This document shows positions 27,948 through 35,894 of a DNA stretch of 64,000 nucleotides, piece by piece. How positions within the stretch are numbered: position 1 is the stretch's first letter; the number at the start of each line of letters is the position of its first letter. Position numbers and translations under genes: made by a program. The notes beneath the pieces were generated by a model. The model saw nothing but the letters and a program-made list of their open reading frames with translations, was not told the DNA's origin and searched no databases. This stretch comes from Akkermansiaceae bacterium (lineage in GTDB: Bacteria > Verrucomicrobiota > Verrucomicrobiia > Verrucomicrobiales > Akkermansiaceae), in assembly GCA_019634595.1 (NCBI GenBank), contig JAHCBC010000002.1, positions 620,001 to 684,000 of the forward strand. The letters run 5' to 3'.

Positions 27948-27970
27948 AACCCCCACCAACCCACGAAGTT

Positions 27971-28222
27971 ATGGCCAGATATTACTGCAAGTACTGCGGG
28001 CGCGACACATCAAGCGTCCAGTCCCTCACCTCCGCATCCTGCCCGCGTCACCCGGATGGCGCGAGCAAAGGGAAGCATGCCTTGTATGAGGGAGAGGAAA
28101 AATCCCGCTACACCTGCAAAAACTGCGGCAGGGACAGTTCATCACTTTCCTCCCTTGTCTCCGCATCTTGTCCGCGTCACCCGGACGGCGCGAACAAGGG
28201 AAAGCACCAGCCCGCACTCTGA
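27971..28222 (+). CDS. Duplicated zinc-ribbon mini-protein (CPRHPDG motif)
   Basis: 83 residues made of two near-identical halves, 43 residues apart: YCKYCGRDTSSVQSL...CPRHPDGASKGKH, then TCKNCGRDSSSLSSL...CPRHPDGANKGKH. Each half offers C-x2-C and C-x2-H (C6, C9, C24, H27; C49, C52, C67, H70), so two zinc sites are expected. I recall short proteins of this type as widespread in Bacteroidetes and related groups, without known function; nucleic-acid or protein binding is plausible. Its stop is 1 bp before the WYL regulator start, so they share an mRNA. Confidence 0.75.
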   Translation: MARYYCKYCGRDTSSVQSLTSASCPRHPDGASKGKHALYEGEEKSRYTCKNCGRDSSSLSSLVSASCPRHPDGANKGKHQPAL

Positions 28223-28223
28223 G

Positions 28224-29189
28224 ATGCCGAAAGCCGAGGCCATCCATCTCCTCAAATCCCTCTTCCGCGAGCGCGCACGTTGGAAGGCGCACGAACTCGC
28301 GGAGAGAATGGAGTGCAACGAACGCACCGTGCGGCGCTACATCCTGCACCTGACGGATGCGGAGCGGTGGCCCATCGACGCTGGAAAGAACGGTTACGCT
28401 TTGCGCGAGCCGTCGCGTGCGGAAACGAAACTCGTGGGGCCGGGCGAGGTCGCGTCGTTGGTGATGGCCCATGAGGCGCTGCGTGCCCTGGGTTCCTCGG
28501 AACTGGCGGGAAATCTCCGGGACGAACTCATGCACCTATGCCGGGGTTCCAGGGATCTCGGCAACACGGGCTGGCAGAACCTCGGGACAACCGTCCATCA
28601 CGAGGCTGTTAGAGGAGAGGCCGTCATGGATGCGGATCTCTACGGTCGGATCACCCTGGCGATGTTGCAGCGGCAGATCCTCGACATCCGCTACCGCAGG
28701 ATGGAGGAGAGCGGATCATTCACCGTGAGGATTTTTCCCCACAAGTGGATCTCGCGGGACCAGTGCTGGTATCTCATCGCGGAGGATCTGGAAAGGGGCG
28801 GGCAGCGGGCCTACGCGCTGCCACGCGTCTCGGGTGCTGCTGCGGTGGCGCGGCCTGCGGGATTCGTGGAGCCGGTCTTCGTGGACCACTATGAACACGC
28901 CTTCGGCATCTGGACCCCGTTCGATGCCGATGCGCCCTTGCACGAGGTGTGTGTGGAACTGACGGACTACTGGGCGGGCATCGCGCGGGAGCGGTGGTGG
29001 CATCCCAGCCAGAGGCTGGAGGAAATCTCACCTTCAAAGGTGCGCGTGCACTTCCGTGTGAACGAACTGGTGGAGGTGAAAAGTTGGGTCTTGAAATTCG
29101 GCGGTGCCGCGACCGTCATCGCTCCGTCAGCCCTTCGGGAAATGGTTCTGGAGGAAATCGCGGGAATGAAAGGCAACTACGACCTATGA
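28224..29189 (+). CDS. HTH-WYL transcriptional regulator
   Basis: 321 residues from the ATG at 28224, chosen because it follows the zinc-ribbon stop by 1 bp and opens the helix-turn-helix directly (ERMECNERTVRRYILHL, about 28-43). The WYL domain has RQILDIRYRRME (150-161) and DQCWYLIAED with the name-giving WYL at 182-184, then RAYALPRVSG. A WCX-like tail ends near 321. WYL regulators bind ligands, often nucleic-acid fragments or nucleotides, and the CapW/BrxR type controls phage-defence operons. It may control its own operon, which includes the exonuclease. Confidence 0.88.
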   Translation: MPKAEAIHLLKSLFRERARWKAHELAERMECNERTVRRYILHLTDAERWPIDAGKNGYALREPSRAETKLVGPGEVASLVMAHEALRALGSSELAGNLRDELMHLCRGSRDLGNTGWQNLGTTVHHEAVRGEAVMDADLYGRITLAMLQRQILDIRYRRMEESGSFTVRIFPHKWISRDQCWYLIAEDLERGGQRAYALPRVSGAAAVARPAGFVEPVFVDHYEHAFGIWTPFDADAPLHEVCVELTDYWAGIARERWWHPSQRLEEISPSKVRVHFRVNELVEVKSWVLKFGGAATVIAPSALREMVLEEIAGMKGNYDL

Positions 29190-29725
29190 GAGGTAATTTC
29201 AGATTTGGAGCATCACCGTTCTGTGTGGTGGACATCGAGACCACCGGCTTCTCCACGGACTACAACGAGATCACGGAAATCGCCGCCATCCGGGTGGACG
29301 AGAGCTTCGGGGTGGTGGAGGAGTTCAGTTCCCTGGTAAGGATTTCAGGGGCGGTGCCATGGCGGATCACCCAACTGACGGGCATCACCGGCAGGATGCT
29401 GCATGCCCATGGCAGGCCGCTGGATGCGGTGCTGCGGGAAGTCCACGCGTTCCTCGGTGGAAACGTCATGTTCGCCCACAATGCCGGCTTTGACAGCAGG
29501 TTCCTGGATGCGGGAGCACGCCGGAGCTCGCTCGGGTTCGGTTTCCCACTGGAATGTTCCATCCCCGTTTTCAAAAGGATGCTGCCGGGCCGGAGCAAAT
29601 ACGGCCTCCCTGTGCTGGCGGAGGCGTTGGGGGTGCCGGGTGGCGGGGAACACCGAGCGCTCGGCGACTGCCGGGTGCTGCTGGAGTGCCTGAAGAGAGC
29701 GTGCTCCGCCGTGCCGCGTCAGTGA
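29186..29725 (+). CDS. DEDDh 3'-5' exonuclease (DnaQ/PolC-epsilon-like)
   Basis: 179 residues; ATG overlaps the WYL stop by 4 bp (ATGA). All five catalytic residues are in place: D16 and E18 in VVDIETTGF, D103 in AHNAGFDSRF, H156 and D161 in EHRALGD. The LTGITGRML segment is typical of PolC-type epsilon domains. A stand-alone DEDDh nuclease degrades single-stranded DNA or RNA 3'-5', in repair, RNA turnover or defence. No polymerase or BRCT domain is attached. It converges with and overlaps the next minus-strand gene by 7 bp. Confidence 0.9.
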   Translation: MRGNFRFGASPFCVVDIETTGFSTDYNEITEIAAIRVDESFGVVEEFSSLVRISGAVPWRITQLTGITGRMLHAHGRPLDAVLREVHAFLGGNVMFAHNAGFDSRFLDAGARRSSLGFGFPLECSIPVFKRMLPGRSKYGLPVLAEALGVPGGGEHRALGDCRVLLECLKRACSAVPRQ

Positions 29726-30207
29726 TGCACGAAGTTGTTCCGCTCCGGTCCGGCCCGGAACAGCTCCTGGACGGATGGCCGGAGCAGCACGATGAACGTG
29801 AAGACCCCCAGGATGGTGCCGAGCGGCATGTTCAGGCACGCCAACCCGCCGATCACCAGGCAGAATACGGGATACTTCCTCGCCGAAACCCAGCGGGCGG
29901 TGAGCAGACTGAGCACGGCCATCGCGATGATGATGAGAAAAAACACCAACCCGAATCCGAAGAAAAATCCTCCCATCATCTGATCGGGAAACGACCCTCC
30001 CGGAGGCGGGGTGGCCCCCTTCGGCGACATCGGGATCTTCCCGCTCATGATCGCTCCGCCGATCCCCATGTAGAGCAGCGCGAAGAGCGAGAAAAACGCG
30101 GTCAGGCCGGCATACACATAGAAGCCGATGGAAAGCATCCGCAGGTGGCTGGCATCCTGCATCATCTGGTAGGACGGCGGCTGCGGAGGGAGCGCGGGTG
30201 GATTCAT
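29719..30207 (-). CDS. Hypothetical four-TM membrane protein
   Basis: 162 residues. Pro-rich cytoplasmic start (MNPPALPPQPPSYQMMQ), then TM segments around FYVYAGLTAFFSLFALLYMG, GGFFFGFGLVFFLIIIAMAV, and two more near VFCLVIGGLACLNMPLGTIL and VFTFIVLLRPSVQELF. Between TM1 and TM2 is a Pro/Gly-rich loop (SPKGATPPPGG). The pattern resembles small DUF-type membrane proteins common in Verrucomicrobiota. It is probably the last gene of the exporter/lipoprotein group on this strand, 50 bp below the lipoprotein. Confidence 0.7.
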   Translation of the reverse strand: MNPPALPPQPPSYQMMQDASHLRMLSIGFYVYAGLTAFFSLFALLYMGIGGAIMSGKIPMSPKGATPPPGGSFPDQMMGGFFFGFGLVFFLIIIAMAVLSLLTARWVSARKYPVFCLVIGGLACLNMPLGTILGVFTFIVLLRPSVQELFRAGPERNNFVHH

Positions 30208-30257
30208 CGCCGGGATTCAATCACATCCCGCGCGGCGTGCGAGGCGATTCGTCAATC

Positions 30258-30797
30258 TCACTCCGCCACATGGAGCGCGGTCGCGTTGATGATCAGCGCC
30301 TCCGGGGTGGAGGACTTGTCCACGGTGCCGGTCAGGGTCACGGTGCTCAGTTCCTTCAGGCCGTGCTCGCCCTTGATGGATCGCTTGAGGACCCGCTGGT
30401 CCTCCCCCAGCAGTTGGACGGTGGCGGTGCCTTCCCGCTTTGCTTCCGGAGTGTCGCAGCACGCGTCCCATGGGGTCTTGCAGTGATCGTCTGGCATCTT
30501 GTTGCACGGGGTGATCTTCGCCGGATCACCGAGGATGAATGCGGCGCGCCCCTCCACGAACGGCTTCTCACGGCCCATCACCAGACCGGTGAGGGTCACG
30601 GAATCGCCCGGTTTCGCGGAGGTCCGGACGGAGCTGATTGCCTGGGCGTCGGCAGGGGCGGTCGCGGTGAAATAGGTATCCAGCGAAATGGCCGGGGTGG
30701 CCTCCGCCTGGGTCTCCGCTTTCTTTTCACAGGAAGAAAGGAGGATGGCGCAGGCCGGGAGGATTGCGGAGGAAAGGTATCGGAAGAAAGGTTTCAT
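30258..30797 (-). CDS. Hypothetical lipoprotein with Cys-rich CxxxPDDHC motif
   Basis: 179 residues; lipobox ILLSSC with C23 lipidated. The mature part has a repeated beta pattern like an OB fold (SVTLTGLVMGRE..., then VTLTGTVDKSS) and in the middle a compact Cys/His motif, CNKMPDDHCKTPWDACC, four cysteines and one histidine in 17 residues. That looks like a metal or disulfide site. It lies 55 bp downstream of the last permease on the same strand, so it may belong to the exporter operon. Function unknown. Confidence 0.7.
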   Translation of the reverse strand: MKPFFRYLSSAILPACAILLSSCEKKAETQAEATPAISLDTYFTATAPADAQAISSVRTSAKPGDSVTLTGLVMGREKPFVEGRAAFILGDPAKITPCNKMPDDHCKTPWDACCDTPEAKREGTATVQLLGEDQRVLKRSIKGEHGLKELSTVTLTGTVDKSSTPEALIINATALHVAE

Positions 30798-30852
30798 GGC
30801 GCGGTGGATGGAAGGAAGCTAGTGGAGGTTTGCGGGGATTGCAGCGGTTTAT

Positions 30853-32001
30853 TCAGGAGCGCAGGGCGGAGGGGAGAGGGGGTTTCAGGCAGCGGAAAGC
30901 AGGTGGCAGTGCCCCGACGATGCCCAGCAGCACACCCGTGACGATGCCCAGCAGGGCGATGCCCGGCGTGATGGTCACCGTGAACGCACCGATGGAAAAC
31001 GGGATCGTCCGGCCATCCAGCAGCACCAGCGCCGCCGCCGATGCGACCAGCGTGCCGGTGAGGCTGGCCAGCACGCTTTCCTGGATCAGGCTCGCGAGGA
31101 TGGCCGTGCGCGTGTAGCCGATGGCCTGCAGCGTCGCCAGTTCCTTGATGCGCGAGGCAAAGGCGGCGTAGAGCGTGTTCAACCCGCCGAAGATCGCCCC
31201 GGCGGCGACCAGCCCCGCGGTGATCCATGTCATGATCCGCAGCGGTTTGAAAAAGTTCGCCAGGTGGGCGTAGTAGTCGGACTCACGGAGCGCGGTCAGT
31301 TCCAGATCGAGCCGCTGCTTGGAAAACAGATCCGCTTCGGCGAAGTCATCCGGATCATCCAGCCGCAGCACCACGCAGGACACCGTTTCGCGCTGCGCCA
31401 GCATCCGGATGTCGGACAGCGGCGCCCAGATCTCCGATTCCATCACCGTGCCCGGTGCGGCGAAAACACCGGAGATGGTCACATGGGAGCCGTCGAGCAG
31501 CGCGGACGTCCCCGGGGTGAGATCTCCGGGCTTCAGTCCCAGCTTGCGGAAGGCCAACTTCCCCACCATCACCTCTCCGGCTTGGGGGAAGGTGCCTTCC
31601 AGCAGGCGCACCTCCGGGTGCACCTGCAGCGCCGCCGGAGTGACCCCGCGGAACAGCGCCTGCGCCTTGGATTTCCCCGCCACTTCCAGGTAGGTCATGT
31701 AGTGGATCTCCGTTGAGACAGCGGGACTGCCGAGCGTCTGCGAAACACCCGCCACCGCCGCACTGGCGATGCCCGCCGTGCGCTCCGCGATCTCGCTGCG
31801 CTGGATGGACTCCTCGCTGCCCGCTCCCAGCAGGATCGCGTTGCGCGCTGAGCCGGAAGCGGAAAGAACTTGCTTCATCCCTCCATTGAGCGCGGCCGCG
31901 GCCATCACCAGCAGCACGACGAGCGCGCTCCCGCCGACGGTCTGTGCGAGGCGGGACTTGTCACGGAACAGATTCCGGATGGCGTAGGTGAGGGGGAGCA
32001 A
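30853..32001 (-). CDS. FtsX/DevC-like ABC transporter permease (second)
   Basis: 382 residues starting at TTG (31999-32001), giving LLPLTYAIRNLFRDK, a normal permease N-terminus; no ATG or GTG is in frame nearby. One N-terminal TM segment, a large periplasmic domain (about 40-255), then three TM segments near the C-terminus (ITAGLVAAGAIFGGLNTLYA, ESVLASLTGTLVASAAALVL, PGIALLGIVTGVLLGIVGAL). It is paired with a similar permease upstream, suggesting a heterodimer. Its upstream region is invaded by repeats (32012-32064), and the odd start codon may be a consequence. Confidence 0.85.
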   Translation of the reverse strand: MLPLTYAIRNLFRDKSRLAQTVGGSALVVLLVMAAAALNGGMKQVLSASGSARNAILLGAGSEESIQRSEIAERTAGIASAAVAGVSQTLGSPAVSTEIHYMTYLEVAGKSKAQALFRGVTPAALQVHPEVRLLEGTFPQAGEVMVGKLAFRKLGLKPGDLTPGTSALLDGSHVTISGVFAAPGTVMESEIWAPLSDIRMLAQRETVSCVVLRLDDPDDFAEADLFSKQRLDLELTALRESDYYAHLANFFKPLRIMTWITAGLVAAGAIFGGLNTLYAAFASRIKELATLQAIGYTRTAILASLIQESVLASLTGTLVASAAALVLLDGRTIPFSIGAFTVTITPGIALLGIVTGVLLGIVGALPPAFRCLKPPLPSALRS

Positions 32002-32011
32002 AGGAAGAGAT

Positions 32012-32496
32012 GCGGGGTTCAGGTTACAGGATGCAGGTCACATGATGCAGGATGAAGAGCATCATTCGGAGCGATGGGATTTTTCGACGGATTGGATGAA
32101 ACGGTTCAGCTTGGCACCCAGAAGTTCACAGTCAGCTTTCAGTTCGGAATAAAGATCTTCGGAGACCAGAGATCCGGTTTCGTGGAGGCATTCGATGTGA
32201 TCGAGCGTCTCGTCGCAGGAGGCATGGGCATACACCAGAAACTTGATGAAATCCGCCTTGTAGCGACGCCGCCCGTAGCCTTCGACCAGATTTGAGCGGA
32301 TCGACTTCACCGAACGCCTGATTTGCGAACCCTCCTCGTAAAGTTCGAACCGCGGCAGATCCTGCAACGTCATCCGATGGATCTTCACGGAAAGCTCCCG
32401 GGCCAACTGATAGATATCCAGATCCCGATAGCTCATAGGTCTGATAAGTAATCTTCATCCTGCATCTTGAATCCTGAAACCTGCATCATCCTCTGA
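32012..32496. repeat. Repeat-framed insertion carrying the four-helix-bundle gene
   Basis: A perfect 15-bp inverted repeat, GATGCAGGATGAAGA (32044-32058) and TCTTCATCCTGCATC (32452-32466), frames the 125-codon gene 32062-32436. Outside it lie further degenerate copies of the CAGGATGCAGG core (32027-32037 on the left; ATCCTGAAACCTGCATC 32471-32487 on the right). The right copy runs into the stop codon of the upstream permease (32486). The cassette interrupts two permease genes that belong together. Confidence 0.75.
32062..32436 (-). CDS. Four-helix-bundle protein (23S rRNA IVP / Avd-like family)
   Basis: 124 residues, all helical, starting [20 protein letters not shown]. It carries the family pattern: DLDIYQLA at the N-terminus, [20 protein letters not shown] and [18 protein letters not shown] in the centre, and a C-terminal helix [16 protein letters not shown]. 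Relatives are encoded in 23S rRNA intervening sequences or as Avd partners of diversity-generating retroelements, where they form pentamers that bind nucleic acid. No reverse transcriptase is present here. The gene is inside an exporter operon and looks like cargo of a mobile repeat. Confidence 0.88.
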   Translation of the reverse strand: MSYRDLDIYQLARELSVKIHRMTLQDLPRFELYEEGSQIRRSVKSIRSNLVEGYGRRRYKADFIKFLVYAHASCDETLDHIECLHETGSLVSEDLYSELKADCELLGAKLNRFIQSVEKSHRSE

Positions 32497-33625
32497 GGCT
32501 TTTGACAATCGGTTGCCGCATCGCTTGGAACGCGGGATAGATCGAGGCAATCACACCCAGCGCCAAGGCTGCTGCGACGGCATACGCGGCGGTGATGAGA
32601 TCCGGTCGGACGGCCAGCGTGTGGCCCTCGCTGCCCAGGGTGAAGCTCTGCCAGCGCAGGAATCCCCAGGCCAGCGCGGTGCCGGTGAAGCCTCCCAGCA
32701 GACCGAGCAGTCCTCCTTCGCTCATCACCAGGAAAAGGATGGCGCGGGAGGGATAGCCCAGCGTGCGGAGCACCGCGTTCTCCTTCACCCGGCCGCGGAC
32801 CACCAGCAGGATCGAGTTCGCCACCAGGCCGATGACCGCGAGCACCGCTCCCAAGCCGAGCCAGCGGGTGAAGCCGATCAGCTCGATAAGCTGCCCCGCC
32901 GTCTCCGCGAAGAAGGCTTTCTCCGGCCGCGTGTTCGTAGGTTGCTGGTCGGACTTGAATCGTTCGTCGATGGCCTTGGAGACCGGCTTCAGATCCGCGG
33001 ATGTTTCAACGCGGACGTTGAATTGCGTCACCACGCCCAGTCCGGTGCGGGAGGCCTGCTGCAGGAAAGGCAGCTTCACATAAGCCACGTTGTTGTCCTG
33101 GGCGAAGGGACTGGTGATGATGCCGGCCACGTGCACCGTGATGCCCACGGCATCGAACTTGTCGCCCGGCTTCAGGCCACGGCGGCGGGCGAACTGCTCG
33201 CCGAGCAAGGCTCCGTCGTCGCGCTTGTCGAACTCCGCCTGTGTGCCTTCGACCAGCTTGATCTCGGGCGCGAACTTCGTGAGCTGGCCTTCCGGCACCC
33301 CGCGGAAAGTGATGACGTCCAGGCTGGCCCCGCAGTTGTTGACGATGATCTGGATCGGGATGGCCTCACGCACTCCGGGGATGCGGCGGATCTCATTCAC
33401 ATAGTGTTCCGGCAGCCGTGAGGTCGCGGGACAGAATCGGTTTTCCCGATAGACGACCAAGGTCGTGTCCGCCGCGGTTTCCTCCGTCGCGGCGGCGAGC
33501 GAGCGCTGCAGCGTTTCCACCGCGGTGAAAAGGAACATGCCGGAGGCCACGCCGAGGATGGTCAGCAGCGTCCGCAGCCGGTGGCGGCTGAGCTGCTTCC
33601 ATGCGAGTGGGATGAGATTGAACAT
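32486..33625 (-). CDS. FtsX/DevC-like ABC transporter permease (first)
   Basis: 379 residues. N-terminal MFNLIPLAWKQLSRHRLRTLLTIL is a classical MacB/DevC start, with one TM helix, a periplasmic domain of roughly 215 residues, then three TM segments (LGLGAVLAVIGLVANSILLV, GGLLGLLGGFTGTALAWGFL, and a C-terminal helix). The length matches DevC-type permeases (about 385). ATPase and adaptor genes lie just upstream on the same strand, so this is the membrane part of a periplasm-spanning exporter. A repeat (33630-33727) separates it from the ATPase gene. Confidence 0.88.
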   Translation of the reverse strand: MFNLIPLAWKQLSRHRLRTLLTILGVASGMFLFTAVETLQRSLAAATEETAADTTLVVYRENRFCPATSRLPEHYVNEIRRIPGVREAIPIQIIVNNCGASLDVITFRGVPEGQLTKFAPEIKLVEGTQAEFDKRDDGALLGEQFARRRGLKPGDKFDAVGITVHVAGIITSPFAQDNNVAYVKLPFLQQASRTGLGVVTQFNVRVETSADLKPVSKAIDERFKSDQQPTNTRPEKAFFAETAGQLIELIGFTRWLGLGAVLAVIGLVANSILLVVRGRVKENAVLRTLGYPSRAILFLVMSEGGLLGLLGGFTGTALAWGFLRWQSFTLGSEGHTLAVRPDLITAAYAVAAALALGVIASIYPAFQAMRQPIVKSLRG

Positions 33626-33629
33626 GAAG

Positions 33630-33727
33630 AACGATCCAGGATGCGGGATTCAGGATGCAGGATGGAGGGATGCGGAGTTTGATCCTGCATCCTGTGGCTT
33701 GGATCCTGCATCGGCGGAAGATGCGGA
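33630..33727. repeat. GATGCAGGAT-type inverted repeat cluster inside the exporter operon
   Basis: Contains a perfect 13-bp inverted repeat, CAGGATGCAGGAT (33651-33663) and ATCCTGCATCCTG (33682-33694), plus a further ATCCTGCATC at 33703-33712 and looser GGATGCGG units. The same core sits on both flanks of the 32062-32436 gene. It overlaps the last 25 or so codons of the ATPase gene. Confidence 0.8.
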
Positions 33728-34417
33728 GTGATCTCCGCCTTCCAGCAGGACACCCTTCTCAAGATGCAGCGTACGATCCGCCGCCGCCGCAGCGTTGGGG
33801 TCATGGGTGACCATCACGATGGTCTTGCCATGGTCCCGGGCCAGCGCGCGGAGCAGGCTGAGGATGTGGTTGGCGGATTCCCGGTCGAGGTCGCCGGTCG
33901 GTTCGTCCGCCACCAGCAGCGCCGGGTCAGCCACCAGGGCGCGGGCGATGGCGACGCGTTGCTCCTGCCCGCCGGACAGTTCGCCCGGGTTGTGGTGGCT
34001 GCGGTCCGCCAGACCCACCAGTGAAAGCGCGGCATCCACCTTCGCGCGGCGTTCCTTTTTCGACAGCGGGGAAAGCAACAGCGGCAGCTCCACGTTTTCG
34101 AAGGCGGTCAGCACCGGCACCAGGTGGTAGAGCTGGAAGATGTAGCCCACATTGGCCGCCCGCCATTTCGTGAGCTGGCGGCGGTTGAGGGTGGAGATGT
34201 CCGTGCCGCCGATGGTGAGGGTGCCTGCCGTCGGCGAGTCGATCCCGGAGATCAGGTTGAGCAGGGTGGTCTTGCCGGAGCCGGAAGGTCCCATCAGCGC
34301 GAGGAACTCGCCGCGCGGGACATCCAGATCCAGCTTCTCCAGAGGCGTCACCAGACTGGTGCCCTTTTTGTAGGACTTGGTGATGCCCCGGCAGGAAATG
34401 AGAGGTGGGTTGGACAT
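33650..34417 (-). CDS. ABC transporter ATP-binding protein (DevA/MacB-like)
   Basis: 255 residues. Walker A is [15 protein letters not shown]-loop [20 protein letters not shown], signature [17 protein letters not shown], Walker [13 protein letters not shown] and H-loop MVTHD. It is the motor for the two downstream permeases. The conserved fold ends near [12 protein letters not shown]; the last 25 or so residues ([15 protein letters not shown]...) are encoded by the inserted repeat and are not expected in the family. The ATG at 34415-34417 lies 12 bp after the adaptor stop. Confidence 0.9.
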   Translation of the reverse strand: MSNPPLISCRGITKSYKKGTSLVTPLEKLDLDVPRGEFLALMGPSGSGKTTLLNLISGIDSPTAGTLTIGGTDISTLNRRQLTKWRAANVGYIFQLYHLVPVLTAFENVELPLLLSPLSKKERRAKVDAALSLVGLADRSHHNPGELSGGQEQRVAIARALVADPALLVADEPTGDLDRESANHILSLLRALARDHGKTIVMVTHDPNAAAAADRTLHLEKGVLLEGGDHSASSADAGSKPQDAGSNSASLHPAS

Positions 34418-34429
34418 GGTGCGGATGGC

Positions 34430-35815
34430 TCAGGGTTTTTGCCGTGGGTGGAGACGCTGGTTTTCCCGCAGGCCGGACGGGTCGAGGATGACCCATTCAC
34501 CCGGGAGGATTCCTTGGTCGATGCGGTGGAGATTTTCCCGGCTGCCGGAGGAGACAACCTGCCTGCGGGACGCGCGTTTCGTGTCCGGATCGCAGACCCA
34601 CACCGCACCTTCCTTGAGGGCATTGTCCGGGACATAGACCGCGACGGAGGTCGCCTCACCGGACGGTCCGGATGCCGTCGCGGTATCCAGAAATTCGACG
34701 CGGCACAGCATCTCCGGCCGCAGCCGGTCATCCGGCGCGGTGATGCGCACCTTCGCCTGCAGCGTGTTCCGCTGGAGGTCCGCTTCACCGGTGATGCGGG
34801 TCACCTCGCCTTCGAAGACCTGGTCCGGCAACAGGTTGCAGCGCACCTTCGCCTTCTGGCCCACGCTCAGTCCGGCGGCATCCGCCAGCGGCACATCCAC
34901 CCGCACCTGGAGATGGGCCGGATCATAGAGCACCGCGATGGTGGAGCTGTCCTCTTCCTCCATGATCAGCATCTTCTTCTGCCCGGGGGCGGCGGTCAGC
35001 CGGAGCACGCGTCCATCCACCGGCGCGGTGATGCGGGTCCGGGAATGCATCAGCTTTGCCTTCTCCAGCGCCGCTTCGGCGGTATGGACCTTCGCCAGCA
35101 TCGCGGCCGCCTCGTAGGCGATCTTCGTCAGTTGGTGCGTCATCTCCTCGATCTTCGCCTTGCGTGCGGTGAGGGCGGACTGGCGGCGGGAGTTCTCGAA
35201 CCGGGCATTGATCCGCTCCAGTTCCACGGAACTCGTCTCCGCCTGCTCGAACCTGCGGAGCCTTTCCGCCGCCTCGTCCGCATTCGCCTGGTCGGCGGCC
35301 TGGCCGGCTCTTTCCGCCTCCAGTTGCGACAGCGTGATCTGTGTGTTCGTGCAGTGCGCCTCGAACTCGGCTTTCGCCATCTCATGCTCGGCGGTGGCTT
35401 CCGTCACCTCCAGCTTGGCGTCCGCCTCGATGAGAGTGGCCAGCAGGTCGCCTTTCTTCACGGTCTGGCCCTCCAGGACGTTCACTTGATCCACGACCCC
35501 GTCGGTCAGGGCGGTGGCCTTGATCGGCAGGGGATCCGGCTCGATCCAGCCGGACGCCTGGAAGATCATCCTGCCGGACTTGGCGGAAGCGGGGGAGGCC
35601 GTGGAGGATTTCTCCTCGACCGCGATTGCCGGAGTGACCCGTACGACCGTCGCCGGGATCAACCGGTCACGGAAAAGAAGCAGGAAAAGGAGGACGAAGC
35701 CCGCCAGGATGGCCAGTGGCAGCAGCAGCGCGGTGCGGCGCGCACGGGCGGCTCCGCCGGCCTCGGGTGCCGCCGGTTGGCTCAGGGTGGAAAGTTGGGA
35801 ATGGATTTCAGACAT
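34430..35815 (-). CDS. HlyD/DevB-like periplasmic adaptor subunit
   Basis: 461 residues. Short cytoplasmic start, one TM anchor (LLLPLAILAGFVLLFLLLF, about 30-48), then the adaptor: first biotinyl-lipoyl half (GVVDQVNVLEGQTVKKGDLL), a long coiled-coil hairpin of about 150 residues (heptads through ATAEHEMAKAEFEAH and LTARKAKIEEMTHQL), second lipoyl half (ITAPVDGRVLRLTAAPG), and a beta-barrel domain. Adaptors of this kind connect inner-membrane ABC permeases with an outer-membrane channel. No TolC-like gene is in the window. First transporter gene of the operon. Confidence 0.88.
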   Translation of the reverse strand: MSEIHSQLSTLSQPAAPEAGGAARARRTALLLPLAILAGFVLLFLLLFRDRLIPATVVRVTPAIAVEEKSSTASPASAKSGRMIFQASGWIEPDPLPIKATALTDGVVDQVNVLEGQTVKKGDLLATLIEADAKLEVTEATAEHEMAKAEFEAHCTNTQITLSQLEAERAGQAADQANADEAAERLRRFEQAETSSVELERINARFENSRRQSALTARKAKIEEMTHQLTKIAYEAAAMLAKVHTAEAALEKAKLMHSRTRITAPVDGRVLRLTAAPGQKKMLIMEEEDSSTIAVLYDPAHLQVRVDVPLADAAGLSVGQKAKVRCNLLPDQVFEGEVTRITGEADLQRNTLQAKVRITAPDDRLRPEMLCRVEFLDTATASGPSGEATSVAVYVPDNALKEGAVWVCDPDTKRASRRQVVSSGSRENLHRIDQGILPGEWVILDPSGLRENQRLHPRQKP

Positions 35816-35894
35816 GAAGTCGCTGGGAGAATGGTGAAACGAAGCCGTTTCCGGAACAACGGATACGGGGTGGACGGGTAAAATCCCGCACGTT

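Noticed and set aside
32012..33727. Possible CRISPR array from the GATGCAGGAT repeats
   Set aside because: Units are short, inverted as well as direct, irregularly spaced and partly inside genes; there are no equal-length spacers and no cas genes.
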